Source of the DNA: JACVRW01 sp963734025
GTDB lineage: Bacteria > Actinomycetota > Thermoleophilia > Solirubrobacterales > Thermoleophilaceae
DNA: 64,000 nt
Direction: 5' to 3'
NCBI GenBank assembly: GCA_963734025.1
Contig: CAVTFR010000010.1
Location: 31,544-95,543 of the forward strand
Part shown: piece after piece, positions 18,514 to 26,990 of the stretch
How positions within the stretch are numbered: position 1 is the stretch's first letter
Layout of the letters: each line of letters begins with the position of its first letter
Notes under the pieces: model-generated
The model's database searches: none
The model's input: the letters and a program-made list of their open reading frames with translations, nothing else
Told to the model about the DNA's origin: nothing
Translations under genes and position numbers: made by a program

Positions 18514-19851
18514 TTAAGCAGTCGGGGGGCGCGCGCCCCACGGCGGCACCTGGCCGGCCGCGTCGAAGCCGGCGCTGTAGAGCGCCTCGCCCGCGACCCG
18601 CACCTCGGCCACGCTCTCCTCGCGCGCGAGCGCGAACAGGGCGCCGAGCGTGCGCTCGGGCGAGTCGCTGTGGCGCAGCACCGCCTCGAGCGTCGAGCCC
18701 GGCGGCGGGCGCATCAGGACGAAGTCGGCCGCCCGGCCCGGCGAGAGGTCACCGGCCTCGTCCATGCCGAGCGCGAGCGCGCCCGCGCGCGTCGCGAGAT
18801 ACAGGAGGTGGGCGGGGCCGAGCGGGGGCCGGTCGGCGCGCAGCATCTGCAGCTGGTACGCGGTCAGCGCCTCCTTCAGCACGCTGAGCCCGGTGCCCGC
18901 CCCGACGTCGGTGCCGAGCGCCACGCGGACGCCGTGGTCGAGGTGCCCGCTCAGCGGGAACAGGCCGCTGCCGAGGAACGCGTTGCTCGCAGGGCAGTGC
19001 GCCACGCTCGCGCGCGCGGCGCCGAGGCGGGCCAGCTCCGCTTGGCTCGGGTGGTCGTTGTGCGCGAGCACCGTCGACTCGCCCACGAGCCCGAAGTGCT
19101 CGTAGGTATGGAGGTAGTCGTCGAACGCACCGAAGAGGCCGCGCACCGCCTCGACCTCTTCGAGCGTCTCGTTCATGTGGCTCGTCACGAGCGCGCCGAC
19201 CTCCTCGTGCAGGGCCCCACAGGACTCGAGCATCCCCTCGCTGCAGGAGAGCGAGAAGCGCGGCGTGACGGCATAGCGCAGCCGGCCGCGGCCGTGCCAG
19301 CGTGCGGCGAGATCACGGCCGGCGTCGTAGGCGCCGTCAGGGTCCAGGTGGAGCTCGGGCAGCAGGTTGCGGTCGGAGACGACGAGCCCGCTGGCGATTC
19401 GCAGGCCCGAGCGCTCCGCCTCCTCGAAGAGGGCCTCCTGGGCGGCCGGGAAATGCGACCCGAAGACGAGCGCCGAAGTAGTGCCGTTGGCGGCGAGGCC
19501 GGCGACGAACTCGCGGGCGATCCGGCGAGCGTGCGCGTTGTCGGCCATGCGCGCCTCCTCCGGAAGCGCGTAGCGCTCGAGCCAGTCGAGCAGCCCGAGG
19601 CCCATCGAGCCCATGATCGCCAGCTGCGGGAAGTGGACGTGCGTGTCGACGAAGCCCGGCAGCAGCACGGCGTCGCGCTCGTCGCGGACCTGGGCCTCGG
19701 GATGCGCCCGCCGCAGCTCGTCGAAGCCGCCGACCGCCTCGACGCGCCCGTCGGCGACCGCGAGCGCGCCGTCGGAGAACGCCTCGAGCGCGTCCCCGCT
19801 CTCGAACGGGTCGCGCGGCGTGTGCATCACCTGCGCGCGTACGAGCTCCAC
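18514..19851 (-). CDS. guaD: Guanine deaminase-type amidohydrolase
   Basis: A 445-residue metal-dependent amidohydrolase. LPGFVDTHVHFPQ carries the HxH metal site, YAVTPRFSLSCS is typical of guanine deaminases, SHMNETLEEV carries the next His, and LGTDVGAGTGLS the late Asp. It would convert guanine to xanthine. I chose the GTG at 19851, two bases past the LOG gene stop, over an upstream ATG at 19878 that lies inside that gene. The neighbour hpt supports a purine-base role. Confidence 0.85.
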   Translation of the reverse strand: MELVRAQVMHTPRDPFESGDALEAFSDGALAVADGRVEAVGGFDELRRAHPEAQVRDERDAVLLPGFVDTHVHFPQLAIMGSMGLGLLDWLERYALPEEARMADNAHARRIAREFVAGLAANGTTSALVFGSHFPAAQEALFEEAERSGLRIASGLVVSDRNLLPELHLDPDGAYDAGRDLAARWHGRGRLRYAVTPRFSLSCSEGMLESCGALHEEVGALVTSHMNETLEEVEAVRGLFGAFDDYLHTYEHFGLVGESTVLAHNDHPSQAELARLGAARASVAHCPASNAFLGSGLFPLSGHLDHGVRVALGTDVGAGTGLSVLKEALTAYQLQMLRADRPPLGPAHLLYLATRAGALALGMDEAGDLSPGRAADFVLMRPPPGSTLEAVLRHSDSPERTLGALFALAREESVAEVRVAGEALYSAGFDAAGQVPPWGARPPTA

Positions 19852-19853
19852 GG

Positions 19854-20439
19854 TCAGACGTCCCGGCGGTCGATCCACTTGGGCGTGAGCGACGCGGGGT
19901 CGAAGCTCGCCAGCCGCTCCAGCATCGGCGCCGGCTCTTCCTCGACGATCAGCATCTCACGGTGGTCCGCGCGCACGAAGCGCTCGGCCACGGCGTGCTC
20001 GAGGAAGCTCGATGAGCCCGTCGAAGTAGCCCTCGACGTTCAGCAGCCCGATCGGCTTGCTGTGCATGCCGAGCTGGGCCCAGGTGTAGATCTCGAACAG
20101 CTCGTCGAGCGTGCCGAGCCCTCCCGGGAGCGCCACGAAGGCGTCCGAGAGGTCGGCCATCCGCTGCTTGCGCTCGTGCATCGTGTCGACGACGTGGAGT
20201 TCGGTGAGCCCGAGGTGCGCGATCTCGCGATCGACGAGCGCCTGCGGAATCACGCCGATCGCCTCGCCGCCCTCGGACACCACGGTGTCGGCGAGCCTCC
20301 CCATCAGGCCGACGGTCGCACCCCCGAACACGAGCGTGATGCCGTTCTGGACGAGCAGCGTGCCGAGATCCTCGGTCGCCTCGGTGTACACGGGCCGGGC
20401 CCCGGGGCTCGATCCGCAGAAGATGCAGGCGCTTTGCAC
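19854..20439 (-). pseudogene. LOG-family (TIGR00730) protein, frameshifted near its 3' end
   Basis: A Rossmann-like LOG/lysine-decarboxylase-like protein, the family of cytokinin-activating nucleotide phosphoribohydrolases. CIFCGSSPG, VFGGATVGLMG, MHERKQRM and the signature PGGLGTLDELFE are visible. After GYFDGLIE the frame slips; the proper end (FLEHAVAERFVRADHREM to PKWIDRRDV) is found by dropping one base near 20006-20008 and stops at 19854. The GTG at 20439 is 6 nt after TACGCT, leaderless style. The ATG at 20466 would overlap the divergent trpF start within one CATG. Confidence 0.78.
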
Positions 20440-20464
20440 CTCCTGAGCGTAGATTGTCCGCGCC

Positions 20465-21130
20465 ATGGAGCCCAGCGCCCGGCCGCGCGTGAAGGTCTGC
20501 TGCATCAAGAGCGTCGCGGAGGCTTGGATGGCGATCGACGCGGGCGCGGCGGCACTCGGGCTGGTCTCGCACATGCCGAGCGGGCCAGGCGTGATCAGCG
20601 ACGAGGCGGTGGCGGAGATCGCCGCCGCCGTGCCGCCCGGGGTCGACTCGTTCCTGCTGACCTCGTCCCGGGACGTCGAGGCGATCGCGGCGCAGCAGCG
20701 CGCCGCGCGCACGCGCACGCTTCAGCTAGTCGACGAGCTTCCCGCCGGCGCGCATGCGAGCCTGCGCGCCGCCCTGCCGGGCGTCAAGCTCGTCCAGGTG
20801 ATCCACGTGACGGGACCGGCGTCGGTCGAGCAGGCCGAGGCGGTGGCGCCGTTCGTCGACGCGCTGCTGCTCGACTCAGGCAACCCCGCGCTCGAGGTGA
20901 AGGAGCTCGGCGGCACGGGCCGCCGCCACGACTGGGAGCTGTCGCGGCGGATCCGAGCGGCCGTCGAGGTGCCGCTGTTCCTTGCCGGCGGCCTGCGCGC
21001 GGACAACGTCCGCGAGGCGGTCGAGAGCGTCGGCCCCTTCGGGCTCGACGTCTGCTCCGGGCTGCGCTCGGGCAAGGGCTTCGACCTCGACCCGGGCAAG
21101 CTCGAGCGCTTCATGGCCGCGGCGCGCTAA
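20465..21130 (+). CDS. Phosphoribosylanthranilate isomerase-like protein
   Basis: A 221-residue TIM-barrel protein of the TrpF family. The N-terminal strand carries the catalytic-type Cys in VKVCCIKS, where classical TrpF has KICGIT. LLLDSGN holds the expected Asp, and LAGGLRADNVREAV with FGLDVCSGLRS makes the phosphate-binding end. No other trp gene is near, so it may be a free-standing TrpF or a paralogue with another substrate. TAGATT lies 9 nt before the ATG. Confidence 0.7.
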   Translation: MEPSARPRVKVCCIKSVAEAWMAIDAGAAALGLVSHMPSGPGVISDEAVAEIAAAVPPGVDSFLLTSSRDVEAIAAQQRAARTRTLQLVDELPAGAHASLRAALPGVKLVQVIHVTGPASVEQAEAVAPFVDALLLDSGNPALEVKELGGTGRRHDWELSRRIRAAVEVPLFLAGGLRADNVREAVESVGPFGLDVCSGLRSGKGFDLDPGKLERFMAAAR

Positions 21131-21134
21131 GTCG

Positions 21135-21830
21135 CTAGGCGCGCCAGGCGAAGGCCACCGACACCGGATGGCCGCGGAAGCGCTCCCACTTCGGCTTCAG
21201 CTCGAGCCAGCGCTCGTCCACCACGCCCTCGTGCATCTCGGCGAGCGTGAAGCCCGCCTCGAGCGCGGAGCGCACGTGGTCCGAGATCAGGTGGACGTGC
21301 GTCTCGATCGCGACCGGCTCGCCCGACGTGCCCGTGAAGTGCGTCGGCATCCCCGTGGCCATGATGAAGTGGGGATGGAAGGCGACGACCACCAGGTGGC
21401 CGCCCGGGCGGGCGAGTCGCCGGGCTTCGGCGTAGAGCGGCTCGAGCGCCGGCAGGTGCTCGTCGACCAGCGAGGCGATCACGAGGTCATAGGCGCCCGG
21501 CTCGAGCCCGGTTTCGGCCACGTCCGCTTCGACGAGCCGCTCGTGCAGCCCGCGGGCCCGCGCCACCTCGAGCATCTCGGGGGTCAGGTCGACGCCGTCG
21601 ATCGGACCGACGCCGTGGCGCTTCAGCCAGGCGGCGGTCCGGCCGGTGCCGCAGCCCAGGTCCGCGACGCGGCCGACCTCCTCCCAGGTGGGCTCGGTCA
21701 GCTCGTCCAGGAGCGCGATGTCCATCGCGTCCTGAACGGTCTCCTCGTAGGTCGGTACCCATTCGCCGTAGCCCGTCCGCACGTCCACGGTCCGGTAGCC
21801 GCGGCGGTCGAAGTCCGAGAAGTCCGGCAT
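21135..21830 (-). CDS. Class I SAM-dependent methyltransferase
   Basis: A 231-residue Rossmann methyltransferase. Motif I is VADLGCGTGRTAAWL, the acidic loop is GVDLTPEML, and post-I AYDLVIASLVDEHLP fits Methyltransf_11. Substrate unknown. The ATG at 21830 is next to the deoB stop (21832-21834), so it is probably cotranscribed after deoB, although no pathway link is obvious. It converges with the TrpF-like gene. Confidence 0.8.
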   Translation of the reverse strand: MPDFSDFDRRGYRTVDVRTGYGEWVPTYEETVQDAMDIALLDELTEPTWEEVGRVADLGCGTGRTAAWLKRHGVGPIDGVDLTPEMLEVARARGLHERLVEADVAETGLEPGAYDLVIASLVDEHLPALEPLYAEARRLARPGGHLVVVAFHPHFIMATGMPTHFTGTSGEPVAIETHVHLISDHVRSALEAGFTLAEMHEGVVDERWLELKPKWERFRGHPVSVAFAWRA

Positions 21831-21831
21831 G

Positions 21832-22983
21832 TCAGACGAACGCCTCCCCCGGCAACCCCGGCGCATCGCGGCCGGTGAGCTTCCTCAGCACGCTCGCGCC
21901 CACATCCGCGAGCGGGCCGTCGTGGCGGCGCCCGCCGTTGCCCTCGAAGAGCGCGAGCAGCGGCGAGTACTCGCGCGTGTGATCGGTGTGCGGGGCGTTC
22001 GGGTCGACGCCGTGATCCGCCGTCAGGACGAGCATGTCGTCCTCCCGAAGCAGCGCGAGCCAGCCGGCCACCGCCGCGTCGATCTCCTTCAGCGCCTCGT
22101 GGAAGCCCTCGACGTCGTGGCGGTGCCCGTAGACCTGATCGGTCTCGACGAGGTTCACGAACACGAGCCCCGCGTCGAGCTCGCGCAGCAGCTCGGTGGT
22201 GACCGCGATGCCCTTCGCGTTGGTGCCGCCGTCGTGCTTCTCGTCCACGCCCACGCCGGCGAACAGGTCGCGGATCTTCCCCACGCCGTGCACGCGGACG
22301 CCCGCCTCCTGCAGCTCCTCGAGATACGAGCGCCCGGGCGGCAGCGCCGAGTAGTCGCGCCGGCCCTCGCGGCGGGCGAAGCTCCCCGGCTCGCCCTCGA
22401 ACGGCCGCGCGATCACGCGGCCGATGGCGCGCTCGCCGCTCATCAGCTCGCGCGCCTGCTCGCAGACCGCATACAGGCCCGGCTCGTCGAGCACGTCCAC
22501 GTGCGCCGCGATCTGCAGCACGGAGTCGGCCGACGTGTAGAGGATCAGCTCGCCCGTCTCGAGGTGATGGCGGCCGTAGTCCTCGATCACCTCGGTGCCG
22601 CTGTAGGGGCGGTTGCAGCAGAAGCGCCGGCCGGTCGCCTCCTCGAGCGCCTCGATCACCTCGGGCGGGAAGCCGTTCGGATAGGTGGGCAACGCGTGCT
22701 CCGGGACGACCCCCATCAGCTCCCAGTGGCCCGTCGTCGACTCCTTGCCCGGCCCGAGCGGGTGCAGGCGGCCGTGGAGCACCGGCCGCTCGGCGGGCGG
22801 GACGCCCTCGATCGGGATGATCGATCCCAGCCCGAGCCGCTGCAGGTTCGGGAGGTCGAGCCCGCCGACGCGCTCGGCGAGGTGGGCGAGCGTGTTCGAG
22901 CCGGCGTCGCCCGCGTATTCCGAGGCATCCGGAAGGGCGCCCACCCCACAGGCGTCGAGGACGATGACGGCGGCGCGTGGCAT
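21832..22983 (-). CDS. deoB: Phosphopentomutase
   Basis: A 383-residue alkaline-phosphatase-superfamily mutase that moves phosphate between C1 and C5 of (deoxy)ribose. It has the metal-binding VIVLDACGVGALPDA start, the phospho-acceptor Thr in GKESTTGHWE, TADHGVDPNAPHTDHT near the end, and VNLVETDQVYGHRHD in between. It is divergent from deoC across 49 bp, so the two share a control region. It converts deoxyribose-1-phosphate from the phosphorylases into the DeoC substrate. Confidence 0.93.
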   Translation of the reverse strand: MPRAAVIVLDACGVGALPDASEYAGDAGSNTLAHLAERVGGLDLPNLQRLGLGSIIPIEGVPPAERPVLHGRLHPLGPGKESTTGHWELMGVVPEHALPTYPNGFPPEVIEALEEATGRRFCCNRPYSGTEVIEDYGRHHLETGELILYTSADSVLQIAAHVDVLDEPGLYAVCEQARELMSGERAIGRVIARPFEGEPGSFARREGRRDYSALPPGRSYLEELQEAGVRVHGVGKIRDLFAGVGVDEKHDGGTNAKGIAVTTELLRELDAGLVFVNLVETDQVYGHRHDVEGFHEALKEIDAAVAGWLALLREDDMLVLTADHGVDPNAPHTDHTREYSPLLALFEGNGGRRHDGPLADVGASVLRKLTGRDAPGLPGEAFV

Positions 22984-23032
22984 AGCAAGGTATCTACCAG
23001 GATTGAGCGAACCCATCGGGCATACTGGGATC

Positions 23033-23920
23033 GTGATCCGCAGACTTCCCCACGTGGACCGGGTCGGGATCGAGGAGCGTGCGGCGCTGCTCGGGAAGCG
23101 CTCGATCAAGACGAGCGCGAAGCAGCAGGGCATCCGGCTCGCGGTCTCGATGACGGACCTGACGACGCTCGAGGGCGCCGACACCGCCGGCAAGGTACGC
23201 AACCTGTGCGCGAAGGCGGTCTGCCCATCGCCCACCATGCCCGAGATCCCGTCCTGCGCGGCGGTGTGCGTGTACCCGTCGTTGATCGGCGTCGTGCGCG
23301 AGTCGCTCGAGGGCACCGGCGTGAAGGCGGCGGCGGTGTCGACGGCCTTCCCGAGCGGACAGGCCTCGCTCGACGTGAAGCTGCGCGACGCCGAGGAGGC
23401 GGTGGCGGCGGGCGCCGAGGAGATCGACATGGTGATCTCGCGCGAGGCGTTCCTGTCGGGCGACGACACGCGCGTGATGGAGGAGATCGTGCGCGTGCGC
23501 GAAGCCTGCGGTGACGCCCACCTCAAGGTCATCCTCGAGACCTCCGAGCTCGGCTCCTACGACCACGTGCGGCATGCGTCGATGCTCGCGATGGAGGCCG
23601 GCGCGGAGTTCATCAAGACCTCGACGGGGAAGTCGACGGCGGGCGCGACGCCGGGCGTCACGCTCGTGATGCTCGAGGCGATCCGCGACTACGCCGAGCG
23701 CTCGGGGCGGGTCGTCGGGATGAAAGCCGCCGGCGGCGTCTCGAACAGCAAGGCCGCCCTGCACCGGCTCGTGCTCGTGAAGGAGACGCTCGGGGACGAA
23801 TGGCTGACGCCGGAGCGCTTCCGGATCGGCGCCTCGTCGCTCCTGAACGACCTCCTCATGCAGTACGAGAAGACCGAGACCGGCCGCTACGCGCGGCCCG
23901 ATGACTTCTCCAAGGAATGA
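23033..23920 (+). CDS. deoC: Deoxyribose-phosphate aldolase
   Basis: A 295-residue class I aldolase that splits deoxyribose-5-phosphate into acetaldehyde and glyceraldehyde-3-phosphate. The Schiff-base Lys lies in FIKTSTGKS and the proton-relay Lys in VGMKAAGGV. The GTG start at 23033 is 6 nt after CATACT, leaderless style. The aldehyde dehydrogenase downstream overlaps its stop (ATGA), which fits removal of acetaldehyde. Slightly longer than the usual 220-260 residues because of an N-terminal extension. Confidence 0.93.
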   Translation: MIRRLPHVDRVGIEERAALLGKRSIKTSAKQQGIRLAVSMTDLTTLEGADTAGKVRNLCAKAVCPSPTMPEIPSCAAVCVYPSLIGVVRESLEGTGVKAAAVSTAFPSGQASLDVKLRDAEEAVAAGAEEIDMVISREAFLSGDDTRVMEEIVRVREACGDAHLKVILETSELGSYDHVRHASMLAMEAGAEFIKTSTGKSTAGATPGVTLVMLEAIRDYAERSGRVVGMKAAGGVSNSKAALHRLVLVKETLGDEWLTPERFRIGASSLLNDLLMQYEKTETGRYARPDDFSKE

Positions 23921-25377
23921 GCACCCAAGCGACACGCACCCGGATCGTCTGGGACTACGCGCCGGCCCCGGAGTCGCCCGAGCACGTGCGGCTGCGCGAC
24001 TCGTACGGCCTCTTCATCGACGGCGACTTCCGCGACCCGCTCGACGGCACGCGCGTCCCTTCGATCAACCCGGCCACGGAGGAGACGCTGGCCGAGGTCG
24101 CATTCGCCGGGCCGCAGGACCTGCGCCGCGCGGTCGACTCCGCCCGGGCGGCGCAGCCGGGCTGGGCGGCCTTGACGGGGCTCGAGCGCGGCAAGTACCT
24201 CTTCCGCGTCGCGCGGCTGATCCAGGAGCGCGCCCGTGAGCTCGCCGTCGTCGAGTCGATGGACGGCGGCAAGCCGATCCGCGAGTCGCGCGACGTCGAC
24301 GTGCCGCTGGCCGCGGCCCACTTCTTCCACTACGCCGGCTGGGCCGACAAGCTCTCCTATGGCGTCGGCGGGCGTGAGGCGGCGCCGCTTGGCGTGGCCG
24401 CCCAGATCGTCCCCTGGAACTTCCCGCTGCTGATGGCCGCATGGAAGCTGGCGCCGGCGCTGGCATGCGGGAACACCGCCGTGCTGAAGCCCGCCGAGAC
24501 GACGCCGCTGACCGCGCTCGTGCTCGCCGAGATCTTCCAGGAGGCGGAGCTGCCGCCGGGCGTCGTGTCGATCCTCCCCGGCGACGGCGCGGCCGGCGCG
24601 GCGCTCGTCCGCGAGCCCGGCATCGACAAGGTCGCGTTCACGGGCTCGACCGCGGTCGGCAAGGACATCCAGGCGGCGCTCGCGGGCCGCGGCATCTCGC
24701 TCACGCTCGAGCTCGGCGGCAAGTCGGCGAACGTGATCTTCGAGGACGCCGCGCTCGATCAGGCGGTCGAGGGGATCGTCAACGGGATCTTCTTCAACCA
24801 GGGGCACGTGTGCTGCGCGGGCTCGCGCCTCCTGATCCAGGAGAGCGTCGCCGAAGTCGTGATCGGCAAGCTCTGGGAGCGCATGGGCCGGCTGCGGGTG
24901 GGCGACCCGCTCGACAAGAACACCGACGTCGGCGCGATCAACTCGCACGAGCAGCTCTCGCGCATCCAGGAGCTCGTGGCGGCGGGCGAGGAGGAGGGCG
25001 CGGTCCGGCGTACCGTCGCGTGCGAGCTGCCCGAGCGCGGCTGGTGGTTCGCGCCCACGATCTTCACCGAGGTGGCGCCGGCGCACCGGATCGCGGTCGA
25101 GGAGATCTTCGGGCCGGTCGTCTCGGTGCTCACCTTCCGCACCCAGGCCGAGGCGATCGAGAAGGCGAACAACTCCGCCTACGGGCTCGCCGCCGGCATC
25201 TGGACCGACAAGGGCGCGAAGGCCTTCGAGGTCGCGAGCGCGCTGAAGGCCGGTGTCGTCTGGCAGAACACCTACAACCACTTCGACCCGACGGCCGCAT
25301 TCGGCGGCTACAAGGAGAGCGGGTTCGGGCGCGAGGGCGGCCCGGCCGGCCTGCGGCCCTACCTGCGCACGTCATGA
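23917..25377 (+). CDS. Aldehyde dehydrogenase (NAD(P)+), deoC-linked
   Basis: A 486-residue complete ALDH. It shows the VPWNFPLLMAAWK substrate loop, the catalytic Glu in LELGGKS, the nucleophile Cys in GHVCCAGSR, and EEIFGPVVSVL near the end. Context suggests oxidation of the acetaldehyde released by DeoC to acetate. It overlaps deoC by 4 bp and the truncated ALDH partner by 4 bp. It is the only one of the pair with a catalytic cysteine. Confidence 0.92.
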   Translation: MSTQATRTRIVWDYAPAPESPEHVRLRDSYGLFIDGDFRDPLDGTRVPSINPATEETLAEVAFAGPQDLRRAVDSARAAQPGWAALTGLERGKYLFRVARLIQERARELAVVESMDGGKPIRESRDVDVPLAAAHFFHYAGWADKLSYGVGGREAAPLGVAAQIVPWNFPLLMAAWKLAPALACGNTAVLKPAETTPLTALVLAEIFQEAELPPGVVSILPGDGAAGAALVREPGIDKVAFTGSTAVGKDIQAALAGRGISLTLELGGKSANVIFEDAALDQAVEGIVNGIFFNQGHVCCAGSRLLIQESVAEVVIGKLWERMGRLRVGDPLDKNTDVGAINSHEQLSRIQELVAAGEEEGAVRRTVACELPERGWWFAPTIFTEVAPAHRIAVEEIFGPVVSVLTFRTQAEAIEKANNSAYGLAAGIWTDKGAKAFEVASALKAGVVWQNTYNHFDPTAAFGGYKESGFGREGGPAGLRPYLRTS

Positions 25378-26186
25378 ACCGGCTGGCCGTTCCCAAGACC
25401 TACAAGCTCTACGTGGGCGGCGCGTTCGTGCGCTCGGAGTCCGGGCGCTACGACCGCGTGCAGGACCGCAACGTCCCGCGCGGCTCGCGCAAGGACGTCC
25501 GCGACGCCGTTCGCGCCGCGCGGGCCGCGGCCGGGCCGTGGGCCGCCCGCACCGCCTACAACCGCGGTCAGATCCTCTACCGGGCGGCCGAGGCGCTGGA
25601 GTCGCGTGGCGGCGAGCTGGGCGTGGGCCGCCCGGAGCTCGAGGCCTCAATCGACGTGCTCGTCCACTACGCCGGCTGGACCGACAAGTTCCAGCCCGTG
25701 CTCGGCGGCATCAACCCTGTCGCGGCGCCGTTCCTGTCCTTCTCGCTGCCCGAGCCGACCGGCGTGGTCGGGATCGTGGCGCCGGCCGAGCCCGAGCTGC
25801 TCGGGCTGGTGGCCGAGCTGGCGCCCGCGCTGGCCGCCGGCAACACCGTGGTGGCGGTGCTCTCGGAGGCGCGCCCGCTGGCCGGGCTCGACCTGGGCGA
25901 GGTGCTCGGCGTGTCGGACGTGCCGGGCGGCGTCGTGAACCTGGTGTCTGGACGGCGGGCCGAGCTGGCGCCGGCGCTCGCGTCGCATCGCGACCTGAAT
26001 GCGGTCGTGGATGTCTCGGGCGATGCCGCACTCGGCGCCGAGATCGACCGGCTCGCCGCGGACTCGGTCACGCGCGTGCGTCATGCCGAGGCGACCACGA
26101 GCTACGACGGCGCGGTCGCCGACGCGCTCGGGCGGCTCGAGGCGGTCCTCGAGCTGAAGACTGCCTGGCATCCCGTCGGGGCATGA
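25374..26186 (+). CDS. Truncated aldehyde dehydrogenase-like protein without catalytic Cys
   Basis: A 270-residue ALDH paralogue that covers only the NAD-binding half. The start (YKLYVGGAFVRSESGRY), the HYAGWTDKFQ segment and a degraded nucleotide region (PEPTGVVGIVAPAEPELLG) match ALDH. The Cys nucleophile domain and the LELGG Glu are missing. The frame is clean, and overlaps of 4 bp on both sides show that it is a maintained operon member. It may be a regulatory or structural partner of the active ALDH. Other frames in this stretch show no lost half. Confidence 0.8.
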   Translation: MNRLAVPKTYKLYVGGAFVRSESGRYDRVQDRNVPRGSRKDVRDAVRAARAAAGPWAARTAYNRGQILYRAAEALESRGGELGVGRPELEASIDVLVHYAGWTDKFQPVLGGINPVAAPFLSFSLPEPTGVVGIVAPAEPELLGLVAELAPALAAGNTVVAVLSEARPLAGLDLGEVLGVSDVPGGVVNLVSGRRAELAPALASHRDLNAVVDVSGDAALGAEIDRLAADSVTRVRHAEATTSYDGAVADALGRLEAVLELKTAWHPVGA

Positions 26187-26683
26187 CCCGGGCCCGCGCC
26201 GCGGCCGGGAGCATCGGCTTCCTGCTGCTCGCGCCCGGCCTGACGGCGGGCCTCGTCCCGTGGCTCCTGACCGGCTGGGAGTCGAACGACTGGCCGCTCC
26301 CGCTGCAGGCCGTGGGGGCGGTGATGATCGCTGCCGGCGTCGCCGCCCTGCTCTACGCCTTCGGCCGCTTCGTGTTCGAGGGCCTCGGGACGCCCGCGCC
26401 GGTGGCGCCCCCCGAGCGGCTCGTGATCGGCGGCCTCTACCGCCACGTGCGCAACCCGATGTACGTGGCCGTGGCCGCAACGATCATCGGCCAGGCGCTC
26501 GTACTCGGGCAGCCGCTGCTCCTGGCCTACGCAGCGCTCTTCATGGCGGCGGTTGCCGCCTTCGTTCACCTGTACGAGGAGCCGACGCTCACGCGCCGCT
26601 TCGGTGAGCAGTACGCGGCGTACCGCCGCGGCGTGCCCGCCTGGCTGCCGCGCCTTCGCCCGTGGCGGCCGGGCACCTCCTGA
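26183..26683 (+). CDS. Isoprenylcysteine/phospholipid methyltransferase-like membrane protein
   Basis: A 166-residue integral membrane protein with about four hydrophobic helices (residues 8-30, 40-60, 92-125). The ICMT/PEMT signature GLYRHVRNPMYVAVAA and a later EEPTLTRRFGEQYAAYRRGVP match the SAM-binding region of this family. Substrate unknown in bacteria. The start is fixed by the ATGA overlap with the ALDH-like gene, which makes it the fourth gene of the deoC unit. Confidence 0.8.
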   Translation: MTRARAAAGSIGFLLLAPGLTAGLVPWLLTGWESNDWPLPLQAVGAVMIAAGVAALLYAFGRFVFEGLGTPAPVAPPERLVIGGLYRHVRNPMYVAVAATIIGQALVLGQPLLLAYAALFMAAVAAFVHLYEEPTLTRRFGEQYAAYRRGVPAWLPRLRPWRPGTS

Positions 26684-26819
26684 CACGCCGTCGGACGTTC
26701 GAGAAAGCGCGTGCTCGACGCCACGATTGCGAACGATCTTCGGCCTCTCCCGGGCCTCGCCGCATTATGTGCGCTCGCTTCGTGATCGCGCCGAATGGCT
26801 AGTAACGTCTGTGGCAATC

Positions 26820-26975
26820 ATGGACTTCATCACGATCTTCTTCATCGCCATGGTCCTGGGCACGATCGTCCTGGCCCCCGTGTTCGGCGCCGAGAGCCGC
26901 CGGAGCTTCATCCGGCCGGATCTCAAGCCACGCGGCGGCTGGTCGCCCGCACGGCCGTGGGACTCGGGCTCGTAG
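26820..26975 (+). CDS. Small single-pass membrane protein
   Basis: A 51-residue ORF. One hydrophobic helix (MDFITIFFIAMVLGTIVLAP) is followed by a polar tail (RPDLKPRGGWSPARPW). A TAACGT box lies 11 nt before the ATG, so it probably has its own promoter. High third-position G+C supports coding. Function unknown. It converges with the 570-residue protein, 15 bp away. Confidence 0.55.
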   Translation: MDFITIFFIAMVLGTIVLAPVFGAESRRSFIRPDLKPRGGWSPARPWDSGS

Positions 26976-26990
26976 CGCCGCGCCGAACCC

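Noticed and set aside
18520..18540. GGGGCGCGCGCCCC palindrome as a terminator
   Set aside because: It lies inside the last codons of guaD and has no U-tract; G+C bias explains it.
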